From: an uncultured Lachnospiraceae bacterium
GTDB taxonomy: Bacteria > Bacillota > Clostridia > Lachnospirales > Lachnospiraceae
Length of the DNA: 64,000 nt
Assembly: GCA_902798585.1 (NCBI GenBank)
Contig: CADBXF010000006.1
Coordinates: forward strand, 54,659-118,658
Direction: 5' to 3'
Positions 25,715-34,610 of this stretch are shown here, piece by piece. The translations under genes and the position numbers were made by a program. Numbering within the stretch: position 1 is the stretch's first letter; every line of letters begins with the position of its first letter. The notes beneath the pieces were generated by a model. It was not told the DNA's origin and searched no databases. It worked only from the letters and a program-made list of their open reading frames with translations.

Positions 25715-26998
25715 ATGCGCGACACAGGGAAAAACAATCGAAACAGCGCCGCGGACCGGCTGATTTACCACTGCGATGTGAACAGCGCTTTTCTCAGCTG
25801 GGAGGCTTCGTTCCGTATTCATCAGCTCGGCGAGAAGCTTGATTTGCGCACGATTACCGCGATCATCGGCGGAGACCGCGAGAAGCGTCACGGCATCGTG
25901 CTCGCTGCCTCCATGCCCGCGAAGAAGGCCGGTGTCCGCACGGCGCAGCCCATTGCAGAGGCGTTGCGCATCTGCCCGGAGCTTGTTGTCGTCCCGCCGC
26001 GCTATGATTTGTATGTGCGGTGTTCGCACTCACTTCTTGCCATACTGCACGAAGTCTGTCCGCTTGTCGAGCAGTTTTCGATCGACGAGGCCTTCTGTGA
26101 TATGTCGGAGATTGCAGGCGCGCGACGCGACCCCGTCGGTTTTGCGAACGCGCTGCGGGAGCGCATCCGCGACGAGCTCGGTTTCACGGTCAATATCGGC
26201 GTCTCGGTCAACAAACTGCTTGCCAAGATGGCTTCGGATTTCACCAAGCCGGACAGAGTGCATACGCTGTGGCCGGACGAAATTCCGACGAAGATGTGGC
26301 CGCTTCCGGTGCGCGATCTCTTCTTCATCGGCCGTGCGACGGAAGCCCGCCTGCACGCGATGGGAATCCGCACCATCGGCGAGATTGCGCATACGCCGGA
26401 GACCGTTTTGCGCGGGGCGCTGAAGCAACACGGCACGACAATCTACCGGTTCGCCAACGGAATCGATTATGAGCCGGTGATTGATTCCCCGCCGCCCAAC
26501 AAGGGCTACGGCAATTCCACCACAATCGATCACGATGTCACCGACCCGGCCGAGGCGAAGCAGACGCTGCTGCGTCTCTGTGATACCGTTGCCACGCGTC
26601 TTCGCGCCGACGGTGTCCGCATCAGCGTCGTGGCCGTCAGCATCCGCACTTTCGACCTTCGATACTACAGTCACCAGACGGTTCTCGAGTCTCCGACCGA
26701 CATCACAACCGAACTGCACGGGCAGGCATGTCGCCTGTTCGACTCCATGTGGGATCACACGCCGATTCGAAGCCTCGGCGTCCATACTTCACGCGTCTCG
26801 CAGGACGCTCCGGCGCGTCAGATGTCCATGTTCGACACGACCGACTATGAGCGATACGGCCGGGTCGACCGTGCCGTGGATGCCCTTCGCAAGCGCTTCG
26901 GAAACCATGTCTTAACCCGGGCCTCTCTTCTCCCGCCGAAGGAGGAATCCCCCGAAGACAACCTTCCGTTCGCGCGCTCCGACAGTGACGAAACATAA
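25715..26998 (+). CDS. dinB: Y-family DNA polymerase IV (SOS-regulated)
   Basis: 427-residue translesion DNA polymerase. The palm catalytic residues are visible in YHCDVNSAFLSWEA near the N-terminus and in EQFSIDEAFCDM at about 113-124. The sequence VNIGVSVNKLLAKMASDFTKPD is the conserved finger/palm segment, and a little-finger domain occupies about 240-350. The DVNSA form of the first motif is the variant common in Clostridia. Start 25715 has GGAGGG upstream and lies downstream of the promoter, whereas a longer open frame begins at 25631 inside the -35 box. The LexA site in the promoter predicts induction by DNA damage. It carries a low-complexity acidic C-terminus. Confidence 0.93.
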   Translation: MRDTGKNNRNSAADRLIYHCDVNSAFLSWEASFRIHQLGEKLDLRTITAIIGGDREKRHGIVLAASMPAKKAGVRTAQPIAEALRICPELVVVPPRYDLYVRCSHSLLAILHEVCPLVEQFSIDEAFCDMSEIAGARRDPVGFANALRERIRDELGFTVNIGVSVNKLLAKMASDFTKPDRVHTLWPDEIPTKMWPLPVRDLFFIGRATEARLHAMGIRTIGEIAHTPETVLRGALKQHGTTIYRFANGIDYEPVIDSPPPNKGYGNSTTIDHDVTDPAEAKQTLLRLCDTVATRLRADGVRISVVAVSIRTFDLRYYSHQTVLESPTDITTELHGQACRLFDSMWDHTPIRSLGVHTSRVSQDAPARQMSMFDTTDYERYGRVDRAVDALRKRFGNHVLTRASLLPPKEESPEDNLPFARSDSDET

Positions 26999-27000
26999 AA

Positions 27001-27027
27001 AGAAGGAGATGCCGAAGCACCTCCTTC
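27001..27027 (-). terminator. Terminator of the zinc-ribbon/TetR unit
   Basis: Stem GAAGGAG/CTCCTTC (27002-27008, 27021-27027) extended by ATGC/GCAC pairing with one mismatch, then TTTTTATG on the minus strand. It is also the end of the polymerase gene on the other strand. Confidence 0.7.
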
Positions 27028-27041
27028 CGGGTGTGACAATC

Positions 27042-27476
27042 TTATTTAGCATACATGCTCTCGTACTGTTTCATCACTTCCGAAAAATAATCCGGATTGT
27101 TCGCCAGATAAATTCCGGCGATGATTACCAATACCGCGAGCAATGCGATGAACAGAAGCGCTCCCTTGACAACTTCCTTGCGGTCTTCCGGAAGGTTGGG
27201 GTTGCAGGCCGAAACAATCAGCCAGCCGATTAAAAACAACCACCCGTACACGGGAATCAGCAAAAGGCACAAGATTCCGGCGACCTTCCACCGACTTACC
27301 TTTGGCGTCTCCCTTCGGATTTCCCCGGTCTCTTCGACCGGCTCCGCCGCATCCTCCGTCCGCGCGTTGTCCGTCTCAATGACCGAAGTCCGGTCACGCA
27401 GCGGAGAACCGCAATAGTAGCAGAAATTGGCGCCTTCTATCGGGCTTGTACGCCCGCACACCTTACACTCGTCCAT
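27042..27476 (-). CDS. Zinc-ribbon membrane protein
   Basis: 144 residues. The N-terminal zinc ribbon is CKVCGRTSPIEGANFCYYCG at about 4-23, with two CxxC pairs. An acidic linker follows, then two membrane segments (about 68-90, AGILCLLLIPVYGWLFLIGWLI; about 106-128, GALLFIALLAVLVIIAGIYL) and a short tail. Such zinc_ribbon_2 plus two-helix proteins are widespread in Firmicutes and have no established function. It starts 12 bp downstream of the TetR gene and is likely cotranscribed with it, which makes it the most obvious target of that regulator besides autoregulation. Confidence 0.75.
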   Translation of the reverse strand: MDECKVCGRTSPIEGANFCYYCGSPLRDRTSVIETDNARTEDAAEPVEETGEIRRETPKVSRWKVAGILCLLLIPVYGWLFLIGWLIVSACNPNLPEDRKEVVKGALLFIALLAVLVIIAGIYLANNPDYFSEVMKQYESMYAK

Positions 27477-27487
27477 GCGTCCCTCGA

Positions 27488-28174
27488 TCAGCTGAGTTTA
27501 GTCTGAAGCATGTAGATGATCATGTTGTAGGTTGCCTCACGGATAGCCGGCTTCGCAGCCTCTACGCGGTCGAACAGCTTCTTTGCATCCTTATCGTTGA
27601 TATCGAATGCGTGGCAAATCATCTGGAGCATTGCATCAATCTGACCCTGCTCATCGTAACCGAAGCCGCGATGCTCGCCGATCAGGATGGAACGAATGAT
27701 GCCGAATGCCATAACGGAACGAATCATCAACATCTGCTCGGATTCTTTTCTTCCGTACTCCTCCGAAAGAGCCTTGTCCAACAACGGAACAAAGTTCTTG
27801 GAGATGCTGATTATGGTCTCGGTATCCTCGTAAGTGTAATAGAACAGCTCACGAATCTTGTCATTCACGTGGCAGATTTCATACTGCATCACGAAGAACA
27901 ACACAATCTTGTTGATTTCGGAATCGTTCTCCGCACCGAGCAGTCTGACCGCCTCGCGGTAGTTGGTGCGCTCGAATTTCTCCATCAACACACTGAGAAT
28001 CTCCGGCTTTCCGGAGAAGTTGCTGTAGAACTTTCCGGTTGTGCAACCTGCTTCATCGGAAAGCGACTTCATGGTAGATTTGGAATAGCCGTCTCTTAAG
28101 AACACGGATGCACATACTGCAATCAAATTGTCTCTTACGGCTTGTTCCTCTTCAGGGGTTCTGGCGATTGCCAT
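27488..28174 (-). CDS. TetR/AcrR-family transcriptional regulator
   Basis: 228 residues. The N-terminal HTH is at about 28-60 (FLRDGYSKSTMKSLSDEAG, CTTGKFYSNFSGKPEILSV), followed by an all-helical ligand-binding domain of ordinary length. TetR proteins are dimeric repressors that leave DNA on binding a small molecule; the ligand cannot be guessed here. The promoter is at 28251-28279. A perfect 8-bp inverted repeat with a 10-bp centre (28208-28233) lies just downstream, within the 5' leader, and is a likely autoregulatory operator. The zinc-ribbon membrane gene follows at once in the same direction. Confidence 0.9.
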   Translation of the reverse strand: MAIARTPEEEQAVRDNLIAVCASVFLRDGYSKSTMKSLSDEAGCTTGKFYSNFSGKPEILSVLMEKFERTNYREAVRLLGAENDSEINKIVLFFVMQYEICHVNDKIRELFYYTYEDTETIISISKNFVPLLDKALSEEYGRKESEQMLMIRSVMAFGIIRSILIGEHRGFGYDEQGQIDAMLQMICHAFDINDKDAKKLFDRVEAAKPAIREATYNMIIYMLQTKLS

Positions 28175-28207
28175 AAAGGTTTACCTCCTAACATAGTACG
28201 CAGTCTC

Positions 28208-28233
28208 TTGATATGTGGAACAAAGCATATCAA
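28208..28233. promoter_or_regulatory. Candidate TetR operator
   Basis: TTGATATG (28208-28215) and its exact complement CATATCAA (28226-28233), separated by 10 bp, positioned just downstream of the TetR transcription start. Confidence 0.6.
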
Positions 28234-28250
28234 ATTATCGCTACGCTGTA

Positions 28251-28279
28251 ATTTTACTTTACACCTGCGTGCTTGTCAA
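28251..28279 (-). promoter_or_regulatory. Promoter of the TetR gene
   Basis: -35 TTGACA (28274-28279), 17-bp spacer, -10 TAAAAT (28251-28256) on the minus strand. Confidence 0.75.
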
Positions 28280-28370
28280 CAGGAAACCGATATAATGTGT
28301 GAATTTTACCAAAAATCGACCGGAAAACACAATTTCTATCACGGATGACAGGTTATCCGACACATCCCGA

Positions 28371-29798
28371 TTATTCCGCGTCGCTGTCGCCCGAATCGTC
28401 ACCGTTCCAGCAATAGGTACAAAGATTTTCCGCGGGGATGCCGATGGAGGCAATCATGTCATCCAGACGATGATACCGAAGCGATGTGAATTTCAGTTTA
28501 TGACAAATGCTCTCCAGCATTTTTGCATAACGCTCGGAATCCGGATTTGCATACTCCTTAAGAACTTCTTCCGGGATGTCTTCCGTGCCTTCCAGCTCGG
28601 CGATGCAACGGCGCGTAATCAGCTCCATCTCGCTCTTTGAGCGCGAGAAGTTAAGATACTTGCAGCCGTACAAAAGCGGCGGGCATGCAGGGCGCACATG
28701 AACCTCGCGGGCTCCGCTCTCAAACAAAAACTCTGCCGTCTCACGCAGCTGTGTGCCGCGCACGATGGAGTCGTCGATGATCAGCAGGCTCTTGTCCTTC
28801 ACGAGCTCCGGAACGGCAATCAGCTTCATCTTGGCAATCAAGTCGCGCTTCTCCTGCATGGTTGGCATGAAGGAACGCGGCCAGGTGGGCGTATACTTAA
28901 TCAGCGGTCTGGTGAACGGAATTCCTGCCGCATTCGCATATCCGATGGCGTGTGCGGTTCCCGAATCCGGGACGCCGGCTACGACATCCGGGTGAACGGT
29001 ATCGCGCTTCGCAAGCATCTCGCCGCAGTGATATCTCGCATGCTCGACGCTGACGCCCTCGTATGAGGACGAAGGATATCCGTAGTAGATCCAAAGGAAA
29101 GTACAAATCTTCATCTTCTTTCCAGGAGCGACCAGCGTGTGCAGCTGCTCCGAGTCGAACACGACAATCTCTCCGGGGCCGAGTTCGCGAACCGGCTGGT
29201 ATCCGAGATTTGCATACGAGAAGCTCTCAAGCGCCGCACAGTATGCTCCGTCCTTGTGACCGATGGCAATCGGCGTGCGTCCGAGGCGGTCGCGCGCTGC
29301 GAAGATGCCTTTCTCCGTCAACACAAGCATGGAGACGGAACCGTCAATCATCTCCTGCGCATAACGGATGCCGTCGATAATATTATCCTTCTGGTTAATC
29401 AATGCGGCGACGAGCTCGGTCGGATTGACCTCGCCGTTGCTCATAATAAAGAAATGGGAATTGTTTTTTAAGATGCTGTCGACAATCTCATCCTTGTTGT
29501 TAATCTTGCCGACGGTAGTAACCGCAAATTTGCCGTGATGTGACCGCAGGAGAATCGGCTGCGGTTCGAAGTCGGAGATGCATCCGATGCCGAAATGTCC
29601 GTGCATATCGTGCGCTTCCTTCTCAAACTTCGTACGGAACGGCGAATTTTCAATCTTGTGAATCGACCTCTCAAACCCGTTTTCACCGTACACGGCAAGT
29701 CCTGCGCGTCTGGTTCCGAGGTGGGAATGATAATCCACTCCGAAAAAAAGATCGAAAATGCAGTCCTCTCTCGTGGCTACTCCGAAAAATCCGCCCAT
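28371..29798 (-). CDS. Amidophosphoribosyltransferase-like protein lacking the catalytic cysteine
   Basis: 475 residues with the full PurF layout: an N-terminal Ntn (class II glutamine amidotransferase) domain (about 1-230) and a phosphoribosyltransferase domain (about 250-430). The PRPP loop LLIIDDSIVRGTQLR is intact. True PurF starts with or is processed to Cys-Gly (CGIFG). Here the start reads M-GGFFG, so the nucleophilic cysteine is glycine. The ATG at 29798 is preferred because AGGAGG lies 5 nt upstream. Without the cysteine, glutamine cannot be hydrolysed in the usual way, so it may use free ammonia or have another role. No other pur gene is nearby. It has its own promoter (29861-29889). 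Confidence 0.85.
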   Translation of the reverse strand: MGGFFGVATREDCIFDLFFGVDYHSHLGTRRAGLAVYGENGFERSIHKIENSPFRTKFEKEAHDMHGHFGIGCISDFEPQPILLRSHHGKFAVTTVGKINNKDEIVDSILKNNSHFFIMSNGEVNPTELVAALINQKDNIIDGIRYAQEMIDGSVSMLVLTEKGIFAARDRLGRTPIAIGHKDGAYCAALESFSYANLGYQPVRELGPGEIVVFDSEQLHTLVAPGKKMKICTFLWIYYGYPSSSYEGVSVEHARYHCGEMLAKRDTVHPDVVAGVPDSGTAHAIGYANAAGIPFTRPLIKYTPTWPRSFMPTMQEKRDLIAKMKLIAVPELVKDKSLLIIDDSIVRGTQLRETAEFLFESGAREVHVRPACPPLLYGCKYLNFSRSKSEMELITRRCIAELEGTEDIPEEVLKEYANPDSERYAKMLESICHKLKFTSLRYHRLDDMIASIGIPAENLCTYCWNGDDSGDSDAE

Positions 29799-29860
29799 GA
29801 TGACCTCCTGTATTGCGGCCGACAAATATCGCCCGCGTGTATGACTTTTTTAACGTACCT

Positions 29861-29889
29861 ATTGTACTCTTTCGCATTTTTCGTTGCAA
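29861..29889 (-). promoter_or_regulatory. Promoter of the PurF-like gene
   Basis: -35 TTGCAA (29884-29889), 17-bp spacer, -10 TACAAT (29861-29866). The -35 hexamer is palindromic and is shared with the divergent promoter. Confidence 0.75.
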
Positions 29890-29911
29890 GAAAAGATTCG
29901 TCTTTTATACT
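29884..29911 (+). promoter_or_regulatory. Promoter of the EIIC gene (shared -35)
   Basis: -35 TTGCAA (29884-29889), 16-bp spacer, -10 TATACT (29906-29911). It uses the same palindromic hexamer as the divergent PurF-like gene, so polymerases could exclude one another. Confidence 0.6.
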
Positions 29912-30069
29912 AATTCCAATCATTAGCGCCGCTTATGATTTTCACACGAGAAGCACTTTTTTTGCCGTTTCTCTTGTTTTTTTCTTCTGATTATGGTAGT
30001 TTTGTAGAAAATTCGCCATCGCGGCCGGATCCTTCCGGACCGCACGGCACCGTTTGGGAGGTTATTGCA

Positions 30070-31134
30070 TTGAAAGCCTTTTTGAAACGTAAGAAAATTG
30101 ACATTTCCTGGAAGAGTTACGGCATCAAAGCCATGAGCGCTATGGCGCAGGGTTTGTTTGCCTCCCTCTTGATCGGAACCATTGTTAAGACGCTCGGCGA
30201 ACAGGCCGGCAAAGCCGTTGCGGACATCAACGGTCTCAAGCACATTTGCGACTGGCTTGTCGATATCGGCGCGTTTGCACAGTCTATCGCAGGCCCCGCT
30301 ATGGCGGTCTCCATCGCTGTCGCGCTTCAGGCGCCGTCGCTCGTTGTGTTTTCCGCCGTTGCGGTCGGATATACCGCCAACAGCCAGGGCGGTGCAGGCG
30401 GTCCTCTCGCCGTATTGCTGATTACTATCGTCGCTGTGGAGTTCGGCAAGGCCGTCTCCATGGAAACCAAAATCGATATTCTTGTCACTCCTTTTGTGAC
30501 GGTTGTCCTCGGAGGGCTCCTCTCCATCTGGACAGCGCCGTCCATCGGCAAGGCCGCAAACTATGTCGGCAAGGTTACGATGTGGGCTACGGAGCAGCAG
30601 CCGTTCCTCATGGGTATCCTCGTTTCGGTAATTATCGGTATCGCACTTACGCTTCCGATCAGCAGCGCCGCAATCTGCCACTCGTTCGGCCTGATCGGTC
30701 TCGCCGGCGGTGCGGCCGTCGCGGGATGCTGCGCGCAGATGGTCGGATTTGCCGTGTTGAGTTTTAAGGAGAATCGTTTCGGCGGTCTCGTTTCGCAGGG
30801 CATCGGCACCAGTATGCTGCAGATGGGCAACATCGCGAAGAAGCCGGTTATCTGGCTTCCCCCGATTATCGCTTCGGCCATCACCGGTCCGATTGCGACT
30901 TGCCTCTTTAAGCTTCGCATGGACGGTCCCGCGATTTCGTCGGGCATGGGTACCTGCGGTTTCGTCGGTCAGATCGGTGTCATCACCGGCTGGAACGGTT
31001 CCGCCGGTTGGATTGACTGGGTCGGGCTCCTATTAATCAGCTTCGTCCTCCCGGCAATTCTCTGTTTCGTGCTCGGTCGGATTTTCCGTGCCGCGGGAAT
31101 TATCAAGGACGGCGATTTGAAGCTTGAAGATTGA
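30070..31134 (+). CDS. PTS-type EIIC membrane protein (PTS_EIIC_2 family)
   Basis: 354 residues, about ten membrane segments, of the PF13303-like EIIC family that occurs alone in many Firmicutes. The conserved stretch AVGYTANSQGGAGGPLAVLL is at about 105-124, then PFLMGILVSVIIGIALTLPISSAA near 180, and CGFVGQIGVI near 300. It should move a solute across the membrane, but no EIIA or EIIB gene is nearby, so phosphotransfer is unproven. The start is a TTG at 30070: GGGAGG lies 8 nt upstream, and the longer frame back to 29935 would need a poor start. It is followed by the rhomboid gene 73 bp on, in the same direction. Confidence 0.8.
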   Translation: MKAFLKRKKIDISWKSYGIKAMSAMAQGLFASLLIGTIVKTLGEQAGKAVADINGLKHICDWLVDIGAFAQSIAGPAMAVSIAVALQAPSLVVFSAVAVGYTANSQGGAGGPLAVLLITIVAVEFGKAVSMETKIDILVTPFVTVVLGGLLSIWTAPSIGKAANYVGKVTMWATEQQPFLMGILVSVIIGIALTLPISSAAICHSFGLIGLAGGAAVAGCCAQMVGFAVLSFKENRFGGLVSQGIGTSMLQMGNIAKKPVIWLPPIIASAITGPIATCLFKLRMDGPAISSGMGTCGFVGQIGVITGWNGSAGWIDWVGLLLISFVLPAILCFVLGRIFRAAGIIKDGDLKLED

Positions 31135-31207
31135 TGCTGACGGATGATTTCGTTTCGATTCATCATCCCATCCCCGTCGGTCGCTGCCGACAGAAAGGAC
31201 CGCACTT

Positions 31208-31786
31208 ATGAAACTGCTCCGGCGTCTTCATTACAATGCGCCTGTGACGCTCACCTTTGCGCTGGTTTGTCTCGGCGCCCTGTTGCTTAATATTGCAACG
31301 GAGGGTAAAAGTAACTATTATTGCTTCGAGACTTACAGGGGTCGGTTGACCGATCCTTTGATGTATTTTCGTCTGGTCGGTCATGCAATTGGTCACAGCG
31401 GCTGGGACCATTACATAAACAATATGCTTTACATCCTGATGCTCGGACCGATTCTTGAGGAAAAATACGGAAGCAAGATGATGCTTGAGATGATGGTGAT
31501 TACCGCAGTGCTCACCGGCATTATTTTCAACATCCTCTTTCCCGGCAGCGCGCTTCTGGGTGCGAGCGGAATCGTCTTCATGTTCATCATTCTCGCATCG
31601 GTTACCAATGCGGAGAAAGGCCGGATTCCGATTACCTTCATCCTGATCTGCATCCTGTATCTGGGAACGGAATTCCGCAATGCATTCCGCAACGACAACA
31701 TCTCGCAGCTCGGCCATATCATCGGCGGAACCTGCGGCGGTTTCTTCGGTCTCTTCTTAGTCGCCACGGGCGGTCACAAACAATAG
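31208..31786 (+). CDS. Rhomboid-family intramembrane serine protease
   Basis: 192 residues with six predicted membrane helices. The catalytic serine is in LLGASGIVF (S120), the histidine is in QLGHIIGG (H170), and HYINNMLYI near 68-76 holds the HxxxN element. The protein is small for a rhomboid and lacks soluble N- or C-terminal domains. These enzymes cleave transmembrane segments within the membrane; the substrate is not known. The ATG at 31208 has AAAGGAC upstream. It is followed by a strong terminator (31881-31910), and the EIIC gene lies 73 bp upstream, so the two may share a transcript. Confidence 0.85.
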   Translation: MKLLRRLHYNAPVTLTFALVCLGALLLNIATEGKSNYYCFETYRGRLTDPLMYFRLVGHAIGHSGWDHYINNMLYILMLGPILEEKYGSKMMLEMMVITAVLTGIIFNILFPGSALLGASGIVFMFIILASVTNAEKGRIPITFILICILYLGTEFRNAFRNDNISQLGHIIGGTCGGFFGLFLVATGGHKQ

Positions 31787-31880
31787 TTCTGACCCGGGAA
31801 GCGGGAAGCGCTCCGAGCGCGCCTGACGACCGCGGTGCGCGGGGCTATCCTGATGCGCAAGCAGATCATGACATAACAAT

Positions 31881-31910
31881 GCGGGGCAGTCACTGCCCCG
31901 CTTCTCTTTT
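31881..31910 (+). terminator. Terminator of the EIIC-rhomboid unit
   Basis: Stem GCGGGGCAG/CTGCCCCGC (31881-31901) with the T-rich run TTCTCTTTTTG on the plus strand. Confidence 0.85.
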
Positions 31911-31946
31911 TGTTCAATTATCGCTCTGTTGCCAGCCAACCGGCCG

Positions 31947-31991
31947 TTCAGGCGCTTCGTCGTCCTCTTACTGCTCGTTCAGGCGCTTCGT
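31947..31991. repeat. 15-bp direct repeat at the 3' end of pgi
   Basis: GTTCAGGCGCTTCGT occurs twice, 30 bp apart; the copy at 31977-31991 is the last coding part of pgi and the other is downstream of its stop in a different phase. Possibly a small local duplication. Confidence 0.5.
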
Positions 31992-33323
31992 AAGCTCGGC
32001 GCGAAGTTCCTCATAGCCGGGCTTTCCGAGAAGAGCAAACATGTTCTTCTTATAGCTCTCGACGCCGGGCTGGTTGAACGGATTAACCGCAAGCATATAA
32101 CCGCTCACGCCGCATGCAAACTCGAAGAAATAGAACAGCTGTCCGAGGTAGTACTCGTTCTGCTCGGGAATGTTAACCACAAGGTTCGGCACACCGCCGT
32201 CCACATGGGCAAGCTGTGTTCCCTTCATCGCGCTCTCGTTTACGAAGGAAACCGTCTTGCCGGCAAGATAGTTCATGCCGTCCAAGTCCACGGGCTCCGC
32301 CGTGAGAACAATATCCTCACGACTCTTCTGCACGCGGAGAACCGTCTCATACATGATGCGCGCGCCGTCCTGAATAAACTGTCCCATCGAGTGAAGGTCG
32401 GTCGTAAGATCCACACTCGCAGGGAAAATACCCTTCTGATCCTTGCCTTCGCTCTCGCCGTAGAGCTGCTTCCACCACTCGCTCACATAATGAAGCGACG
32501 GCTCATAGTTCGCAAGCACCTCAACGCTCTTGCCCTTGCGGTAGAGAATGTTGCGCACTGCTGCGTACTGCAGGGCGGCATTTTTCGAAAAATCATTGTT
32601 GATGCATGCCTCGCGCATCGAAGCCGCACCGGCCATCAATGCATCGAGATCCGCGCCGCTCACGGCAATCGGGAGAAGGCCTACCGCAGTCAGCACGGAG
32701 AACCGTCCGCCGACATCGTCCGGAACAACGAAGCTCTCGTAGCCTTCCTCCGTCGCAACCTGCTTCAGAGCGCCTCTCGCCTTGTCCGTCGTAGCGTAAA
32801 TTCTCTTGTTTGCCTCATCGTGCCCGTACTTCTTAACGAGCAGCTCCTTGAACACGCGGAACGCAATCGCAGGCTCCGTCGTAGTTCCCGACTTGCTGAT
32901 GATATTGACCGAAAAATCACGGTCGCCGATAACATCAATCAAGTGGCGGATATAGGTCGCGCTGATGCTGTTGCCGACATAATAAATCTCCGGCGTCTTG
33001 CGAAGCGACGCGGGGATGTTATTGTAAAAGCTGTGGCGTAAAAACTCGACAGCCGCTCTCGCACCGAGGTACGAACCGCCGATACCGATTACAATCAAAA
33101 CTTCCGAATCCGACTGAATCTTCGCAGCTGCTTTCTTGATGCGCGCGAACTCGTCCTTGTCATATGCCTTCGGAAGATCAATCCATCCGAGGAAGTCACT
33201 GCCTGCGCCCTGTCTTCCGAGGAGCTCGGCCTTTGCAGCCTCTGCCTGTCCGCGAATCAGAGCAACCTCCGATGCGCTCATAAACCGCGACGCCAGCGTC
33301 GCGTCAAAGGTAACATTTTCCAT
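31968..33323 (-). CDS. pgi: Glucose-6-phosphate isomerase
   Basis: Interconverts glucose 6-phosphate and fructose 6-phosphate in glycolysis. 451 residues, the length of the Gram-positive clade. Family motifs [17 protein letters not shown] (about 79-95) and [14 protein letters not shown] (about 144-157) are present, as is the C-terminal catalytic lysine region [16 protein letters not shown]. It is cytoplasmic. A promoter with TTGCAA and TATAAT is at 33425-33453 and gives a leader of about 95 nt. It joins PPi-PFK (57131-58789) in the sugar-phosphate route of this organism, although the two genes are far apart. Confidence 0.97.
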   Translation of the reverse strand: MENVTFDATLASRFMSASEVALIRGQAEAAKAELLGRQGAGSDFLGWIDLPKAYDKDEFARIKKAAAKIQSDSEVLIVIGIGGSYLGARAAVEFLRHSFYNNIPASLRKTPEIYYVGNSISATYIRHLIDVIGDRDFSVNIISKSGTTTEPAIAFRVFKELLVKKYGHDEANKRIYATTDKARGALKQVATEEGYESFVVPDDVGGRFSVLTAVGLLPIAVSGADLDALMAGAASMREACINNDFSKNAALQYAAVRNILYRKGKSVEVLANYEPSLHYVSEWWKQLYGESEGKDQKGIFPASVDLTTDLHSMGQFIQDGARIMYETVLRVQKSREDIVLTAEPVDLDGMNYLAGKTVSFVNESAMKGTQLAHVDGGVPNLVVNIPEQNEYYLGQLFYFFEFACGVSGYMLAVNPFNQPGVESYKKNMFALLGKPGYEELRAELTKRLNEQ

Positions 33324-33424
33324 AAAATCGAACCTCGCCTTTCCCGGATCTGCGTCTTTTTATCCCGCGCGCAAAAGTATTTAAAGGGGCCGCCGCGGCA
33401 CGCACAATCCGTGTACCGTGAGCA

Positions 33425-33453
33425 ATTATAACAAACCCCCGTGCGCATTGCAA
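33425..33453 (-). promoter_or_regulatory. Promoter of pgi
   Basis: -35 TTGCAA (33448-33453), 17-bp spacer, -10 TATAAT (33425-33430) on the minus strand. Confidence 0.8.
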
Positions 33454-33552
33454 GACAAAAAAGCTCTTTCCATTTTCCGGCGTATATGGTAAAATAAGAC
33501 GACTTTTTTGCCGCAGTTATGCGTAAAATGCGGCTATGTATGAGGTGATTCC

Positions 33553-34548
33553 ATGGCTCAACAGAAGCGAAAGAAACGATATAAGCACCCGGTCAAGCGG
33601 TTCATCCGGAACCATTTTGAACTGTGCGCAGTCCTGTTCGTGCTGGTTGTTCTGCTCGGTCTTTTTTTGATCGGATTCGGCATTTACAAGCTCTTCGCGG
33701 GCTCTTCCGATTCGCCGAAGGACCCGGCCGGACCGACGACAACTCTCTCTCCGACTGACACCGTGAGGAACGACCCGACGCCGACGCCCGGCGAACCTAC
33801 CGGTACGCCCGAGCCCACGCCGATGCCGACCGCTACGCCGACGCCGAAGCTCTACGGAATCAACGAAAGCGTCACCACCGATGTGGACGCAGAGCCGATT
33901 CCCGGGGACAACTGGCCGGTGGACTATCTCATGCTTGTCAACTGGGAGCACCGTCTTAAGTACAGCGGAAATCCCGAGAATCTGGTTCGCCTCGATGAGA
34001 TTCTCACCGAGAGCTGGTACACGATTCAGAATCCCGGCTCCGTCGCCGAGAAGAGTCGTGATTTTGTGATTGTGACCGACGAGGACAACTACGACCGCGG
34101 CAACCGTGTGGCGCTTACCTATCTGGATCAGATGTGCAAAGGGTACCACGCCGAGACCGGATTCGGCGTAAAGGTTTCACAGACCGGCGCATATAGGAAC
34201 TACGCAACCCAGGACAAATTCTGGAACAATCGCGACCGGAGCATCAATCCGCCGCGCACGATTCCCGGCAACGCAAGCGAGCACCGCACCGGACTGGGCT
34301 TCGATATCTGGGTTCTCGACAAGGAAAAATACGACTACACCTGGTTCCGCAACAACTGCTACAAATACGGCTTCATTCTCCGCTATCCTTCGGACAAATC
34401 GAAGATTACCGGAATCACCTATGAGCAGTGGCATTTCCGGTATGTCGGCGTGGAGGCCGCTACCGAGATGCACGAGCTCAAGTACTGCCTCGAAGAGTAC
34501 ATCGCCTACAAAAACGGGCAGGATCTCTCAACTCTTCCGAAGCACTGA
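33553..34548 (+). CDS. Membrane-anchored D-alanyl-D-alanine carboxypeptidase (VanY, M15B)
   Basis: 331 residues. A basic cytosolic N-terminus and membrane anchor (about 22-47) are followed by a Pro/Thr-rich stalk (about 55-96) and a VanY-type zinc peptidase domain (about 115-325) outside the cell. Zinc and catalytic residues are visible in SEHRTGLGFDIWV (the SxHxxGxxxD pattern) and YEQWHFRYVG. It would trim the terminal D-Ala of peptidoglycan stem peptides. The start has GAGGTGATTCC upstream. A terminator follows at 34576-34610. It has no vancomycin-resistance neighbours, so a housekeeping cell-wall role is more likely. Confidence 0.9.
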   Translation: MAQQKRKKRYKHPVKRFIRNHFELCAVLFVLVVLLGLFLIGFGIYKLFAGSSDSPKDPAGPTTTLSPTDTVRNDPTPTPGEPTGTPEPTPMPTATPTPKLYGINESVTTDVDAEPIPGDNWPVDYLMLVNWEHRLKYSGNPENLVRLDEILTESWYTIQNPGSVAEKSRDFVIVTDEDNYDRGNRVALTYLDQMCKGYHAETGFGVKVSQTGAYRNYATQDKFWNNRDRSINPPRTIPGNASEHRTGLGFDIWVLDKEKYDYTWFRNNCYKYGFILRYPSDKSKITGITYEQWHFRYVGVEAATEMHELKYCLEEYIAYKNGQDLSTLPKH

Positions 34549-34575
34549 CTGCGCCGCAGCACAGACAATAATAAC

Positions 34576-34610
34576 GCCCCGACATCCGCGTGATGCCGGG
34601 GCTTTTCGTT
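34576..34610 (+). terminator. Terminator of the VanY-like gene
   Basis: Stem GCCCCG-x-CATC/GATG-x-CGGGGC (34576-34602) with TTTTCGTTT on the plus strand. Confidence 0.8.

Noticed and set aside
33553..34548. Vancomycin-resistance VanY
   Set aside because: No vanRS/HAX neighbours; anchored M15 carboxypeptidases are common in cell-wall maintenance.
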